Assembly: GCF_040538665.1 (NCBI RefSeq)
Contig: NZ_JBEWXT010000001.1
Span: forward strand, 1,762,501-1,826,500
Source of the DNA: Aureibaculum sp. 2308TA14-22
GTDB taxonomy: Bacteria > Bacteroidota > Bacteroidia > Flavobacteriales > Flavobacteriaceae
DNA length: 64,000 bases
Reading direction: 5' to 3'
The translations under genes and the position numbers were made by a program. The notes under the pieces are model-generated. The model made no database searches. It had not been told where the DNA came from and worked only from the letters and a program-made list of their open reading frames with translations. Shown here one piece after another: positions 48,488 to 57,681 of the stretch (the stretch's first letter is position 1; every line of letters begins with the position of its first letter).

Positions 48488-50167
48488 CTGAAAAATCTCA
48501 CCAATTCTAAATTCGACACTATCATTATAGGTTCAGGTGTTGGTGGACTTTCTGCTGCAATTTGTTTGGCCAGAACAGGACAAAAAGTTTTGGTGTTAGA
48601 ACAACATGATGTTCCCGGGGGTTGGTGTCATAGTTTTTACCTTAACGGATACCGCTTTACGCCTGGGGTACATTATGTGGGCTTGTTAGGTGAAGGAGAA
48701 TCAACCCGTGAACTTTACGAAGGCCTTGGCATTGCCAATGATCTGGTTTTTTTCAGAATGAACCCAAAAGGTTTTGAGCACTGCTGGATTGGTGATGAAC
48801 GATTTGATTATCCCTCAAGCCTTGAAGAGTTTAAAAATTTACTCTCACAAAAATTTCCAGAAGAAAAGAAGCAAATACATAAGTATTTGACTTTAGTTGA
48901 AAAAGTAACTACAGAACTACAACTTATCCCAAAACTCAAAGGTTTTTGGCAACATTTAACTGTACCGTACAGAACCAGACATATGGGAAAATATGCTCTT
49001 TTTAGCCTAAAAAGAGTAATAAATTGGCACATTAAAAATCCGCTATTACAAAAAATATTGAACATTCAATACGGCGATCATGGTTTACCACCATCAAAAG
49101 CACCCTTTCCATTACATTGTGCCGTTATGGGTCATTATTTTAATGGTGGTTATTATCCTATGGGTGGTGGTGGTTCCATTGTCAAAGCTATGACCAATAG
49201 TATTAAAAAATATGGGAGTCAAGTTAAAACAAAACAAAGCGTAAAATCTATTCTCCTTACAGGAACTAAAAAGAAAAAGGCGATTGGTGTTGAGCTAGAA
49301 AACGGAACACAACTGTTTGCGGACAGGGTTATTTCCAATGCCGATCCGGAAATTACATTTTTCAACTTAGTAGGCAAAGAAAATATAAGTACCAAACTTT
49401 TAAAAAAGCTGAACAAAACCAAATATTCCTGTACTTCTTTGATGTTGTTTTTGACCGTTGACATGGACGTGAAAAAAGCAGGTTTGGATTCTGGAAATAT
49501 CTGGTTATTGCCCAATAGAGATATGGATGATTTGTATGAAGAAATGCAAAAAGTTGATATTTTAGAAGGTGATGAATTTCCTGGCCTTTTTATTAGTTGT
49601 ACTACCCTAAAAGACCCAGCAAGTTTTGATGGTCGTTACCATACTATTGAAGCTATTACTTATATTAACCATAAAGCATTTGATCAATTTAAGAATGAAA
49701 AAAACCATGAAAGATCAACTAAATATCTAGCATTTAAAGAACGGTTAACAGAAAAAATAATAAATAGTTTAGTGAGAGTAGCCCCTGGCATTTCTGAAAA
49801 TATTGTACATAAAGATTTAGGTACTCCTTTAACTAATGAGTATTATATAAACACTACAAAAGGAAGTGTTTATGGTACGGAAAAAAGTTTCAAGCAAATT
49901 GGTCCTTTTGCCTATAAGTCAGAAACTGAAATTGAAAACCTTTATTTATGTGGTGCCAGTGTTTTATCTCATGGTGTGGCTGGTGCCAGTTATTCAGGTG
50001 TTGAAACTGCTGCTAAAATTCTCGGATGCCAACAGGAAGATTTATTAAAAACTAATGAAAACCAAAACCTAAGAATATACGAAGCAGAAGACGATACCCA
50101 TTACCCTGAATGGATGCAAAAGAAAATTGAGGTGAAAAAAGCGAGGCAAGAAGCAAAACAACAGTAA
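48488..50167 (+). CDS. FAD-dependent carotenoid isomerase / retinol saturase-like oxidoreductase with a CTG start
   Basis: The Rossmann motif GSGVGG lies upstream of the nearest standard start codons, so those would delete the FAD site. The frame opens after a stop at 48476-48478, and the CTG at 48488 gives a natural N-terminus (KNLTNSKFDTIIIGSG). The rest matches CrtI/CrtISO-type enzymes: VPGGWCHSF, YPMGGGGSIVKAM and a C-terminal LYLCGASVLSHGVAGASYSG. They saturate or isomerise polyenes such as carotenoids. An ATG lost to sequencing error or true CTG usage are both possible. Confidence 0.85.
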   Translation: MKNLTNSKFDTIIIGSGVGGLSAAICLARTGQKVLVLEQHDVPGGWCHSFYLNGYRFTPGVHYVGLLGEGESTRELYEGLGIANDLVFFRMNPKGFEHCWIGDERFDYPSSLEEFKNLLSQKFPEEKKQIHKYLTLVEKVTTELQLIPKLKGFWQHLTVPYRTRHMGKYALFSLKRVINWHIKNPLLQKILNIQYGDHGLPPSKAPFPLHCAVMGHYFNGGYYPMGGGGSIVKAMTNSIKKYGSQVKTKQSVKSILLTGTKKKKAIGVELENGTQLFADRVISNADPEITFFNLVGKENISTKLLKKLNKTKYSCTSLMLFLTVDMDVKKAGLDSGNIWLLPNRDMDDLYEEMQKVDILEGDEFPGLFISCTTLKDPASFDGRYHTIEAITYINHKAFDQFKNEKNHERSTKYLAFKERLTEKIINSLVRVAPGISENIVHKDLGTPLTNEYYINTTKGSVYGTEKSFKQIGPFAYKSETEIENLYLCGASVLSHGVAGASYSGVETAAKILGCQQEDLLKTNENQNLRIYEAEDDTHYPEWMQKKIEVKKARQEAKQQ

Positions 50168-50174
50168 TCCTATA

Positions 50175-50936
50175 TTATACATTTAATCTCAATCCATCAT
50201 AAGCTAAAAACACATTTTCTGGCAATTGCTTTTCAACTTCAGAATGAAAACCCAATTTGTGACTTATATGCGTTAAATATGCCTTTTTTGGTTGCAACTC
50301 TTCAATAAAATTAAGAGCATCTTCTAAATTCAAATGTGTTGGATGCGGTTCAGTTCTCAAAGCATTAACTACCAAAACGTCTAATTTTTTAAGCTTATTC
50401 TTTTCTGCATCTGAAATCGATTTAAGATCGGTTAGATATGCAAAGTTATCTATCCTATAACCAAATATGGGTAGTTTTCCATGTAAAAATTCAATAGGGA
50501 CTATTTTTTTGTTAGCTAATATAAATTCCTTATTATCAACAACTTGAATACCAGCACTTGGTGCACCAGGATATCGATTTACTTTTGTGAAAATATAATA
50601 AAAACGTTGCTCTAAATTACCAATTATCCTTTCGGGTACGTAAAGTGGTACATCTCCCATTTTATGTGAAAATGCCCTAATATCGTCTAATCCTGCAGTA
50701 TGGTCGGCATGCTCATGCGTAAATACAATTCCATCAATGCTATCAACCTGCTCTCTTAACATTTGCTGTCTAAAATCTGGGCCGCAATCAATCACATAAC
50801 GATATTCATCCCATTCAATCATTATAGAGCTACGCAACCTTTTATCTTTTGGGTCATCTGACAAACAAACTGGATGATTACTCCCTATTATCGGTATTCC
50901 CTGTGAAGTGCCAGTACCTAAAAAAGTAACGTTCAT
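50175..50936 (-). CDS. MBL-fold metallo-hydrolase (PhnP-like)
   Basis: A 253-residue metallo-beta-lactamase-fold enzyme with FLGTGTSQG, the metal motif HEHADH at 74-79 and a late LTHISHKLGFH. PhnP-like proteins hydrolyse cyclic phosphodiesters; the exact substrate here is unknown. No signal peptide. A TATTTTTG box at 50951-50958 (minus strand) is 14 bases upstream. Confidence 0.88.
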   Translation of the reverse strand: MNVTFLGTGTSQGIPIIGSNHPVCLSDDPKDKRLRSSIMIEWDEYRYVIDCGPDFRQQMLREQVDSIDGIVFTHEHADHTAGLDDIRAFSHKMGDVPLYVPERIIGNLEQRFYYIFTKVNRYPGAPSAGIQVVDNKEFILANKKIVPIEFLHGKLPIFGYRIDNFAYLTDLKSISDAEKNKLKKLDVLVVNALRTEPHPTHLNLEDALNFIEELQPKKAYLTHISHKLGFHSEVEKQLPENVFLAYDGLRLNV

Positions 50937-50950
50937 ATCAAATCTTTTTA

Positions 50951-50958
50951 CAAAAATA
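50951..50958 (-). promoter_or_regulatory. Promoter -7 box of the MBL-fold gene
   Basis: TATTTTTG on the minus strand; 14 bases from the start. A TTTG lies about 15 bases further upstream, close to but shorter than the usual -33 spacing. Confidence 0.5.
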
Positions 50959-50993
50959 ACGTTTAAAATTTAACAAATTTAACGTATAGTTGT

Positions 50994-51001
50994 TACATTT
51001 G
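50994..51001 (+). promoter_or_regulatory. Promoter -7 box of the conserved unknown gene
   Basis: TACATTTG matches TAnnTTTG and ends 19 bases before the start. Confidence 0.5.
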
Positions 51002-51020
51002 TAAAACTAAATAGCTAGAA

Positions 51021-52478
51021 ATGTCAGTTACTTTAAAAGGTGATAAAGAAATTGCTAATATCCCTTCCATAAAAAGGAAATCTTTAAAGATAAATCTTAA
51101 CGATAATATTTACGGAACGTTTGCTGAAATAGGTGCGGGACAAGAAACTGTACGTAATTTCTTCAGAGCTGGTGGTGCTTCCGGAACTATAGCAAAAGCT
51201 ATGTCTGCTTATGACAAAGATTTCTCCGATGCCATTTATGGTATTGAACATGATAATAGATATGTAACTCAACCTCGCTTAAAAAGAATGTTAACTCACG
51301 AAATTGAGTTAATGGAAGATAGATTAAGTAGGTCTAAGCATCCTGAAAAATTATTCTTTTCTTATGCCAATACAGTTGCTACCATAGATTTTGCCAAAAA
51401 ATTTAAAGGTCATGGATGGGTTGGTATAAAATTTCAGTTAGATCCTCTTGAAGATTATAATGAAATAGTACTACACATACGCTTTAAGCAAACTGATGCT
51501 CGTTTACAACAAGAAACCCTTGGTATATTAGGTGTAAATCTTATTTACGGAGCATTTTATATGAATGACAGACCAAAGGAATTGTTAAAATCTTTCTATG
51601 ATCATTTGGATAAAGACCAAATTGAAATAGACATGATCAATTTTTCTGGACCACGTTTTATGTACGTGGATAATAGATTGATGAGTTTACAATTGGTGAA
51701 AAATGGAATGACAGATGCCGTAATGTTTGGCCCTGACGGAAATAATTTATTACCTGCTCAAGTTTTATACAAAAAAAATATTTTAGCATTACGTGGTAGC
51801 TTTAGACCAGTTACCAAAGTGAATATGGATATGTTTAAGAATGCTCAAGAAATGTTCTTGGACGAAAAAACCGTATCTGAAGAGAATGCTAAAATCATAT
51901 TCGAAATTACCTTGGCAAATCTAAGAGCTGAAGGTGAAATAAATGAACGTGATTTTTTAGATAGAGCCGAATTGCTTTGTTCTTTGGGTCAGAATGTAAT
52001 GATTACCAATTTTCAAGAATATTATAAATTAGTTGAATATTTTGCTCAGTTTACCAAAGCAAGAATGGCATTGGCAATGGGTGTGTACAATTTAGTTCAG
52101 ATTTTTGATGAAAAATACTATCGTCATTTAAGTGGTGGAATTCTCGAAGCCTTTGGTAAATTATTCTTTAAAGATTTAAAAGTATATCTATACCCTTTAA
52201 AAGATCCTGATACAGGTGAGTTCATTACCAGCGAGACACTTAAAGTACATCCACGTATGAAAGAATTATACAAATTCTTTAAATACAATGGTAAAATGTT
52301 AGATATCAAGAACTTTAACCCTGATATATTGGATATTTTCTCAAGAGATGTTTTACAAATGATTGCAGACGGTAAAGAAGGTTGGGAAGATATGATTCCC
52401 GATGTTGTAGCAGATTTGATTAAAGATCACCGTTTATTTGGTTATTCTAGCAGAAAATTTGCTAAACATAATAACTAG
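51021..52478 (+). CDS. Highly conserved cytoplasmic protein of unknown function
   Basis: This 485-residue protein matches a widespread bacterial family I recognise by segments such as NLNDNIYGTFAEIGAGQE, FRAGGASGTIAKAMSAYDKD, and MTDAVMFGPDGNNLLPA. Homologues often carry names such as TonB-dependent receptor or nicotinate-nucleotide adenylyltransferase. The sequence has no signal peptide, TonB box or beta-barrel and no adenylyltransferase nucleotide motif that I can see, so those names are doubtful. Its strict conservation suggests a basic role. Function unknown. Confidence 0.8.
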   Translation: MSVTLKGDKEIANIPSIKRKSLKINLNDNIYGTFAEIGAGQETVRNFFRAGGASGTIAKAMSAYDKDFSDAIYGIEHDNRYVTQPRLKRMLTHEIELMEDRLSRSKHPEKLFFSYANTVATIDFAKKFKGHGWVGIKFQLDPLEDYNEIVLHIRFKQTDARLQQETLGILGVNLIYGAFYMNDRPKELLKSFYDHLDKDQIEIDMINFSGPRFMYVDNRLMSLQLVKNGMTDAVMFGPDGNNLLPAQVLYKKNILALRGSFRPVTKVNMDMFKNAQEMFLDEKTVSEENAKIIFEITLANLRAEGEINERDFLDRAELLCSLGQNVMITNFQEYYKLVEYFAQFTKARMALAMGVYNLVQIFDEKYYRHLSGGILEAFGKLFFKDLKVYLYPLKDPDTGEFITSETLKVHPRMKELYKFFKYNGKMLDIKNFNPDILDIFSRDVLQMIADGKEGWEDMIPDVVADLIKDHRLFGYSSRKFAKHNN

Positions 52479-52612
52479 AAAAACAATCTCTTTCTTCTCG
52501 TTTGGCTAAAAAAATCAATGAATCTAACCATTTATTAAATATTATTATTAAAAAAACTTTCGTAAATAAAATTCAAAAATAAAAGGATTATTATTATCGA
52601 AAATATCAAAAT

Positions 52613-52637
52613 AGCGAGCTTTGCAAGCTGCTTTTTG
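52613..52637 (+). terminator. Intrinsic terminator with a bulged stem
   Basis: AGC-G-AGCTT / AAGCTGCT with a TGC loop and one bulged G, followed by TTTTTG. It ends the gene upstream and lies 42 bases before the convergent bcp stop. Confidence 0.6.
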
Positions 52638-52678
52638 TTTCTATTCATTTTAATTTTTCGGTTCATTTTTGTTGGTTT

Positions 52679-53131
52679 TTAGCTTAAAATTTGGGCTGCG
52701 TGATCCTTGGTTTTAACTTTGGTAATTATATTTTCTATTATTCCTTTTTCGTCAATAACAAAAGTAGTCCTATATATTCCATCAAATTCTCTTCCCATAA
52801 ATTTTTTAGGCCCCCAAACTTTATAAGCATTAATTACTTCTTTATCTACATCAGCTAACAACGGAAAAGGCAATGAATTTTTAGTAACAAAGTTTCCTTG
52901 TTTTCTTTCGGTATCTGCACTAACACCCAATAAAGCAAAACCCTTTTCTTTTAAGTTTGAATAATTATCACGTAAGTTACAGACCTCGGCGGTACAACCA
53001 GGCGTACTAGCACGTGGGTAAAAAAATAGTATCAGTTTATTTCCTGAGTAATCCTCTAAATTTCTGGTTTCTCCTTCGTGGTCAGTAGCTTTAAAATCAG
53101 GTGCTCTCTCCCCTATTTTTAATGTCGTCAT
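52679..53131 (-). CDS. bcp: Thioredoxin-dependent peroxiredoxin (Bcp/PrxQ)
   Basis: I choose the ATG at 53131 (150 residues), as the upstream 11 residues are not family-like. Peroxidatic Cys46 (STPGCTAEVC) and resolving Cys51 mark the PrxQ type. It reduces hydrogen peroxide and organic hydroperoxides with thioredoxin in the cytoplasm. It is divergent from nth, and TAGATTTG at 53152-53159 is a likely promoter box. Confidence 0.94.
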   Translation of the reverse strand: MTTLKIGERAPDFKATDHEGETRNLEDYSGNKLILFFYPRASTPGCTAEVCNLRDNYSNLKEKGFALLGVSADTERKQGNFVTKNSLPFPLLADVDKEVINAYKVWGPKKFMGREFDGIYRTTFVIDEKGIIENIITKVKTKDHAAQILS

Positions 53132-53137
53132 TATTAT

Positions 53138-53145
53138 TATTTTTG
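53138..53145 (+). promoter_or_regulatory. Promoter -7 box of nth
   Basis: TATTTTTG matches TAnnTTTG and ends 22 bases before the nth start. Confidence 0.5.
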
Positions 53146-53151
53146 TTTGAA

Positions 53152-53159
53152 CAAATCTA
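53152..53159 (-). promoter_or_regulatory. Promoter -7 box of bcp
   Basis: TAGATTTG on the minus strand ends 21 bases before the bcp start. It overlaps the gap of 36 bases to nth, so the two promoters are interleaved. Confidence 0.5.
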
Positions 53160-53167
53160 ATCAAAAA

Positions 53168-53818
53168 ATGACGAAAAAAGAAAGTGTGGCTTTTGTGATA
53201 AAAACATTGGAAGAATTATATCCAAATCCACCGATACCCTTAACGCACAAAGATCCATATACATTATTAATTTCTGTGCTACTTTCTGCCCAAAGCACTG
53301 ATAATAGGGTAAATACCATTACTCCACTGCTATTTGAAAAAGCTGACAATCCCTATGATATGATTAAATTAAGTGTAGATGAAATCAGGGAAATTATAAA
53401 ACCCGTAGGACTTTCGCCGATGAAATCAAAAGGTATATATGGTCTATCACATATATTAATCGACAAACATAACGGAGAAGTTCCTCAAAATTTTGAAGAT
53501 TTAGAAGCACTACCTGCTGTTGGACATAAAACAGCTTCAGTAGTAATGAGTCAAGCATTTAATACCCCATCTTTCCCGGTAGATACACATATCCATAGAT
53601 TAATGTACAGATGGAATTTAAGTTCTGGGAAAAATGTAGTACAAACAGAAAAAGATGCAAAAAGACTGTTTCCGAAAGAATTGTGGAATACATTGCACTT
53701 ACAAATTATATATTATGGTAGAGAATACTCGCCAGCAAGAGGGTGGGATTTAGAAAAAGATATTATAACAAAAAAAATAGGCAGAAAAAGTGTTCTTAAT
53801 GCCTACTACAAAAAATAA
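53168..53818 (+). CDS. nth: Endonuclease III homologue without the iron-sulfur cysteines
   Basis: The HhH-GPD DNA-repair glycosylase fold is clear: LSAQSTDNRVN, LPAVGHKTASVVM with catalytic Lys121, and VDTHIHR with catalytic Asp139. It is 216 residues and starts at the ATG at 53168. The C-terminal region REYSPARGWDLEKDIITKK has none of the four cysteines that ligate [4Fe-4S] in canonical Nth; indeed no cysteine is present anywhere. It would still remove oxidised pyrimidines, but lacks the cluster. Confidence 0.9.
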   Translation: MTKKESVAFVIKTLEELYPNPPIPLTHKDPYTLLISVLLSAQSTDNRVNTITPLLFEKADNPYDMIKLSVDEIREIIKPVGLSPMKSKGIYGLSHILIDKHNGEVPQNFEDLEALPAVGHKTASVVMSQAFNTPSFPVDTHIHRLMYRWNLSSGKNVVQTEKDAKRLFPKELWNTLHLQIIYYGREYSPARGWDLEKDIITKKIGRKSVLNAYYKK

Positions 53819-53819
53819 A

Positions 53820-53854
53820 AAAAGGCTTGCAATTTCTTACAAGCCTTTTCTTTT
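53820..53854. terminator. Bidirectional intrinsic terminator
   Basis: AAAAGGCTTG / CAAGCCTTTT with a 10-base loop, followed by CTTTT on the plus strand and preceded by A residues. It ends nth and the convergent small gene. Confidence 0.8.
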
Positions 53855-53996
53855 AATTCAAATTAAACAAAATCTTTTTGTCTTCCTCATTTTTAACTAC
53901 TTCAACAGATTTGGAGTAATTTAAAATAAATGAGATTGTACTTTCTTTGGGGGCGAATTGCTTATTCAGCAATTCTTCAGTGTAAATTTTCTTCAT
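53853..53996 (-). CDS. Small conserved-looking protein downstream of an ECF sigma factor
   Basis: A 47-residue ORF starts MKKIYTEELLNKQFAPKEST and ends IFLNLN-like (KKILFNLN); it contains SFILNYSKSVEVV. It is on the same strand as the sigma factor, 58 bases downstream. It looks like a small flavobacterial protein I have seen next to sigma factors, with no assigned domain. It could be a co-regulated small protein or anti-sigma-like partner; this is inference. Confidence 0.6.
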   Translation of the reverse strand: MKKIYTEELLNKQFAPKESTISFILNYSKSVEVVKNEEDKKILFNLN

Positions 53997-54054
53997 ATAT
54001 ACTAAAATTAAGTGTTAGGGTTGAGTATATAACGAAGAAAAATTTACATTATTG

Positions 54055-54639
54055 TTAATTAGTTAAAACTATTTTATTTTTTTCAATAATTTTCCTCAAA
54101 TTAATCAAAGCGTAACGCATTCTACCTAAGGCAGTATTGATGCTAACCCCAGTGTTTTCAGAGATTTCCTTAAAACTCATATCTCTGTAAATACGCATAA
54201 TTAAAACTTCTTTTTGATCTTCAGGTAGCTCTTCAATTATCCGTCTTACATCAAAATGTATCTGATTTTTGATAATTTCTTTCTCAGCATTTAGCGAAGA
54301 ATCGCTTAAAACAGAAAAAATATCGAATTCTTCAGTATTTTTGAATGAAGGCATTCTATTGCTTTTTCTAAAATGGTCAATAACCAAATTGTGCGAAATA
54401 CGCATTACCCAAGGTAAAAATTTACCTTCCTCGTTATAGTTACCTAATTTTAAAGTTCTGATTACTTTGATAAAAGCATCTTGAAAAATATCTTCTGCGA
54501 TATCTCTATCTAATACTTTTGAATAAATAAAACTGTAGATTTTTTGTTTGTGACGACCAACTAAAATTTCTAATGACCTTTCACTTCCATTAATGTAGTT
54601 CCTTACTAAGACGCTATCATCTAACTTTTGTTTTTGCAT
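54055..54639 (-). CDS. ECF RNA polymerase sigma factor
   Basis: A 194-residue ECF sigma factor with region 2 (RDIAEDIFQDAFIKVIRTLKLGNYNEEGKFLPWVMRISHNLVIDHFRK) and region 4 (ELPEDQKEVLIMRIYRDMSFKEISENTGVSINTALGRMRYALINLRKII). No anti-sigma gene is adjacent. It is divergent from uvrA across a 264-base gap. Its regulon is unknown. A small ORF lies downstream. Confidence 0.92.
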   Translation of the reverse strand: MQKQKLDDSVLVRNYINGSERSLEILVGRHKQKIYSFIYSKVLDRDIAEDIFQDAFIKVIRTLKLGNYNEEGKFLPWVMRISHNLVIDHFRKSNRMPSFKNTEEFDIFSVLSDSSLNAEKEIIKNQIHFDVRRIIEELPEDQKEVLIMRIYRDMSFKEISENTGVSINTALGRMRYALINLRKIIEKNKIVLTN

Positions 54640-54867
54640 AATTCCCTTTTTGGTTAATGAAGCTATGAGACTTCGTTAATTAAATTTAAAAAGTAGAACT
54701 ATACTATACGCGTTATTTTTTAGTTAAGGGGAAACTAGTTCCTGTTATTAATGTGTTCAAATAATCAAAGTGAACGGGGCAAATATAATGACAAACTTTT
54801 TAATAAAACAAACTTTTTTTAAAAATATTTTACAACGCACTATATTTTTTTTACAAAAATAAGTCAC

Positions 54868-54875
54868 TATCTTTG
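54868..54875 (+). promoter_or_regulatory. Promoter -7 box of uvrA
   Basis: TATCTTTG is a perfect TAnnTTTG and ends 28 bases before the GTG start. The -33 region has TTTTTTTTAC, only a weak match. Confidence 0.55.
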
Positions 54876-54903
54876 TCGCTATTTCATATTTTAAAGGGCT
54901 TCC

Positions 54904-57681
54904 GTGAAGATAGATAACTTAGATCCAAAAGAGCAAATAATTATAAAAAAAGCTGCATTACACAACTTAAAAGATGTAAATGTGGCCATTCCAAGAAATA
55001 AATTAGTAGTAATTACTGGTTTGTCCGGATCCGGAAAATCGAGCTTGGCATTTGACACATTGTATGCAGAAGGGCAACGCAGATATGTAGAAAGTTTATC
55101 ATCGTATGCAAGACAATTTTTGGGCAAACTGAACAAACCAAAAGTTGAATATATTAAAGGTATAGCTCCAGCTATTGCCATAGAACAAAAGGTAAATAGT
55201 ACAAATCCGCGTTCAACAGTAGGTACATCTACCGAAATTTACGATTATCTAAAACTATTGTATGCTAGAATTGGCAGAACTTTTTCGCCCATTTCAGGTA
55301 ATGAAGTCAAGAAAAATACAGTAACCGATGTTATTGACCATGTAAAAAAGTATAGTGAAGGGAGCAAACTGTTATTACTTGCACCTATATATATAGAAAA
55401 GGGCAGAACCTTAAAAAAGGTATTGCAAATTCTGGAACAGCAAGGATATGCCAGAATAAAAGTTGATAATGAAGTGGTGAGGATTAATGATTTTAAACCA
55501 AAAAATCAAAAAGAATTTCAACTAGTAGTAGACAGAATTATAGTAAAAGACGATGAGGATTTTTACAACCGCTTGGGCGATGCCATTGAAACCGCTTTTT
55601 TTGAAGGCAAAGGAGAATGTATTATTGAAGATTTATCTAACCATAAACAACACCTTTTTAACAATAAGTTTGAATTGGACGGGCTTTCCTTTTTAGAACC
55701 CAATACCCATTTGTTCAGCTTTAACAATCCTTACGGTGCTTGCCCAACTTGCGAAGGCTATGGAAATGTTATTGGTATTGATGCAGATTTGGTAATACCC
55801 AATACAGCCTTATCCATTTATGAAGATGCCATAGTTCCGTGGCGAACGGATTCGTTTTTGGAATACAAGGAAGCCTTAATCGATAATGCTTATAAGTTTG
55901 ATTTTCCGATTCATAAGCCTTATTTTGAATTGACCGAAGACCAAAAACAATTGCTTTGGGACGGCAATAAATATTTTCACGGGCTCAATACTTTCTTTAA
56001 ACATATAGAAGAAAAAACCTATAAAATCCAATATCGTGTAATGCTTTCGCGATATCGTGGTAAAACAAAATGTACTACATGCAATGGCAAAAGGTTGCGT
56101 GAAGAAACGTCTTATATAAAAATTGACAATACAACCATAATGGATCTAGTAAACTTACCAATTAATGAAGTATTGGATTTCTTTAAAGATTTAAAACTCT
56201 CCGAACACGATCAAAAAATAGCCAAACGTTTGTTAAAAGAAATTAATAATCGATTACAATTTTTATCGGATGTAGGGCTAAACTACCTAAGTTTAAACCG
56301 GGCATCAAATACCCTTTCTGGTGGAGAGAGTCAACGTATTAACTTAGCCACTTCATTAGGTAGCAGTTTAGTAGGTTCTATGTATATTTTGGATGAACCT
56401 AGTATTGGCTTACATTCCAAAGATACCGAACGTCTGATCAAAGTTTTGAAAGGGTTACGTGACCTAGGCAATACCGTTATTGTGGTAGAGCATGACGAAG
56501 ATATTATGAAAGCGGCAGACCATATTATTGATATCGGCCCTGAAGCGGGTACTTTTGGTGGCGAATTAGTAGCTCAGGGTACTTATCAAGAAATCTTAAA
56601 CTCGGATACCTTAACGGCAAGTTACCTTTCTGGGAAATTAAAAATTGAAGTTCCTAAAGAACGAAGAAAAGTTACGGATTTTATAAAAGTTATTGGTGCA
56701 AGGGAACATAATTTAAAGAACATTGATGTTGAATTCCCTTTAAACACCTTAACTATGGTTACAGGTGTTTCTGGTAGTGGTAAAAGTACATTGATAAAAA
56801 ACATACTCTATCCCGCCTTACAGAAAAAATTGTTCAATTATGGTGAAAAGCCCGGACAGTTTACAAGCATAGAAGGCAATTTTTCTACCGTAAAAAGTGT
56901 AGAATTTATCGATCAGAACCCTATTGGACGATCAAGTCGGTCTAATCCTGTTACCTATATTAAGGTATATGATGATATTAGAGCATTATTTACTAAGCAA
57001 AAATTATCAAAAATAAGAGGCTATAAGGCCAAACATTTTTCCTTTAATGTGGATGGTGGCAGATGTGAAACCTGTAAAGGTGAAGGCGAAGTAACCATAG
57101 GTATGCAATTTATGGCTGATGTACATTTACCATGCGAAACCTGTAAAGGCAAACGTTTTAAAAAAGAAATTTTAGAAGTAAACTTTGAAAACAAATCCAT
57201 TGCTGATGTATTGGAAATGACCATTGATGAAGCCACTGCATTTTTTAAACAGTATGAACAAAAAAAGATAGTTACCAAATTAAAACCGTTACAAGACGTT
57301 GGGTTGGGCTATGTACAATTGGGACAAGCTTCTTCTACCCTTTCGGGCGGTGAGGCACAACGGATAAAACTAGCTTCGTTCTTAGTAAAAGGGACGACAA
57401 AAGACAAAGTACTTTTTATCTTTGATGAACCTACTACAGGTTTGCACTTTCATGATATTAAAAAACTGTTGGCCTCTTTTAATGCCCTAATCGAAAAAGG
57501 ACATACTATTGTGGTTATTGAACATAATATAGACTTAATAAAGTGTGCCGACTATATTATTGACCTTGGCAAAGATGGCGGAAAAACGGGTGGTAATTTG
57601 TTGTTTCAAGGCTTGCCCGAGGATTTGGTAAAAGTTAAGGAATCTTATACGGCTTATTATTTAAAAGAAAAGCTGAATTAA
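54904..57681 (+). CDS. uvrA: Excinuclease ABC subunit A
   Basis: UvrA scans DNA for bulky lesions with UvrB. The 925-residue protein has two ABC modules, each with Walker A (GLSGSGKSS, GVSGSGKST), the zinc-finger cysteines (CPTCEGYG, CTTCNGKR, CETCKGEG, CETCKGKR) and signatures LSGGESQRI and LSGGEAQRI. The GTG at 54904 is the likely start, because a stop at 54892-54894 blocks earlier codons. Its 3' end overlaps a 48-base palindrome. Monocistronic. Confidence 0.96.
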   Translation: MKIDNLDPKEQIIIKKAALHNLKDVNVAIPRNKLVVITGLSGSGKSSLAFDTLYAEGQRRYVESLSSYARQFLGKLNKPKVEYIKGIAPAIAIEQKVNSTNPRSTVGTSTEIYDYLKLLYARIGRTFSPISGNEVKKNTVTDVIDHVKKYSEGSKLLLLAPIYIEKGRTLKKVLQILEQQGYARIKVDNEVVRINDFKPKNQKEFQLVVDRIIVKDDEDFYNRLGDAIETAFFEGKGECIIEDLSNHKQHLFNNKFELDGLSFLEPNTHLFSFNNPYGACPTCEGYGNVIGIDADLVIPNTALSIYEDAIVPWRTDSFLEYKEALIDNAYKFDFPIHKPYFELTEDQKQLLWDGNKYFHGLNTFFKHIEEKTYKIQYRVMLSRYRGKTKCTTCNGKRLREETSYIKIDNTTIMDLVNLPINEVLDFFKDLKLSEHDQKIAKRLLKEINNRLQFLSDVGLNYLSLNRASNTLSGGESQRINLATSLGSSLVGSMYILDEPSIGLHSKDTERLIKVLKGLRDLGNTVIVVEHDEDIMKAADHIIDIGPEAGTFGGELVAQGTYQEILNSDTLTASYLSGKLKIEVPKERRKVTDFIKVIGAREHNLKNIDVEFPLNTLTMVTGVSGSGKSTLIKNILYPALQKKLFNYGEKPGQFTSIEGNFSTVKSVEFIDQNPIGRSSRSNPVTYIKVYDDIRALFTKQKLSKIRGYKAKHFSFNVDGGRCETCKGEGEVTIGMQFMADVHLPCETCKGKRFKKEILEVNFENKSIADVLEMTIDEATAFFKQYEQKKIVTKLKPLQDVGLGYVQLGQASSTLSGGEAQRIKLASFLVKGTTKDKVLFIFDEPTTGLHFHDIKKLLASFNALIEKGHTIVVIEHNIDLIKCADYIIDLGKDGGKTGGNLLFQGLPEDLVKVKESYTAYYLKEKLN

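Noticed and set aside
52483-52530. Possible weak relative of the lon inverted repeat
   Set aside because: Only a few matching blocks; similarity by eye is not convincing.
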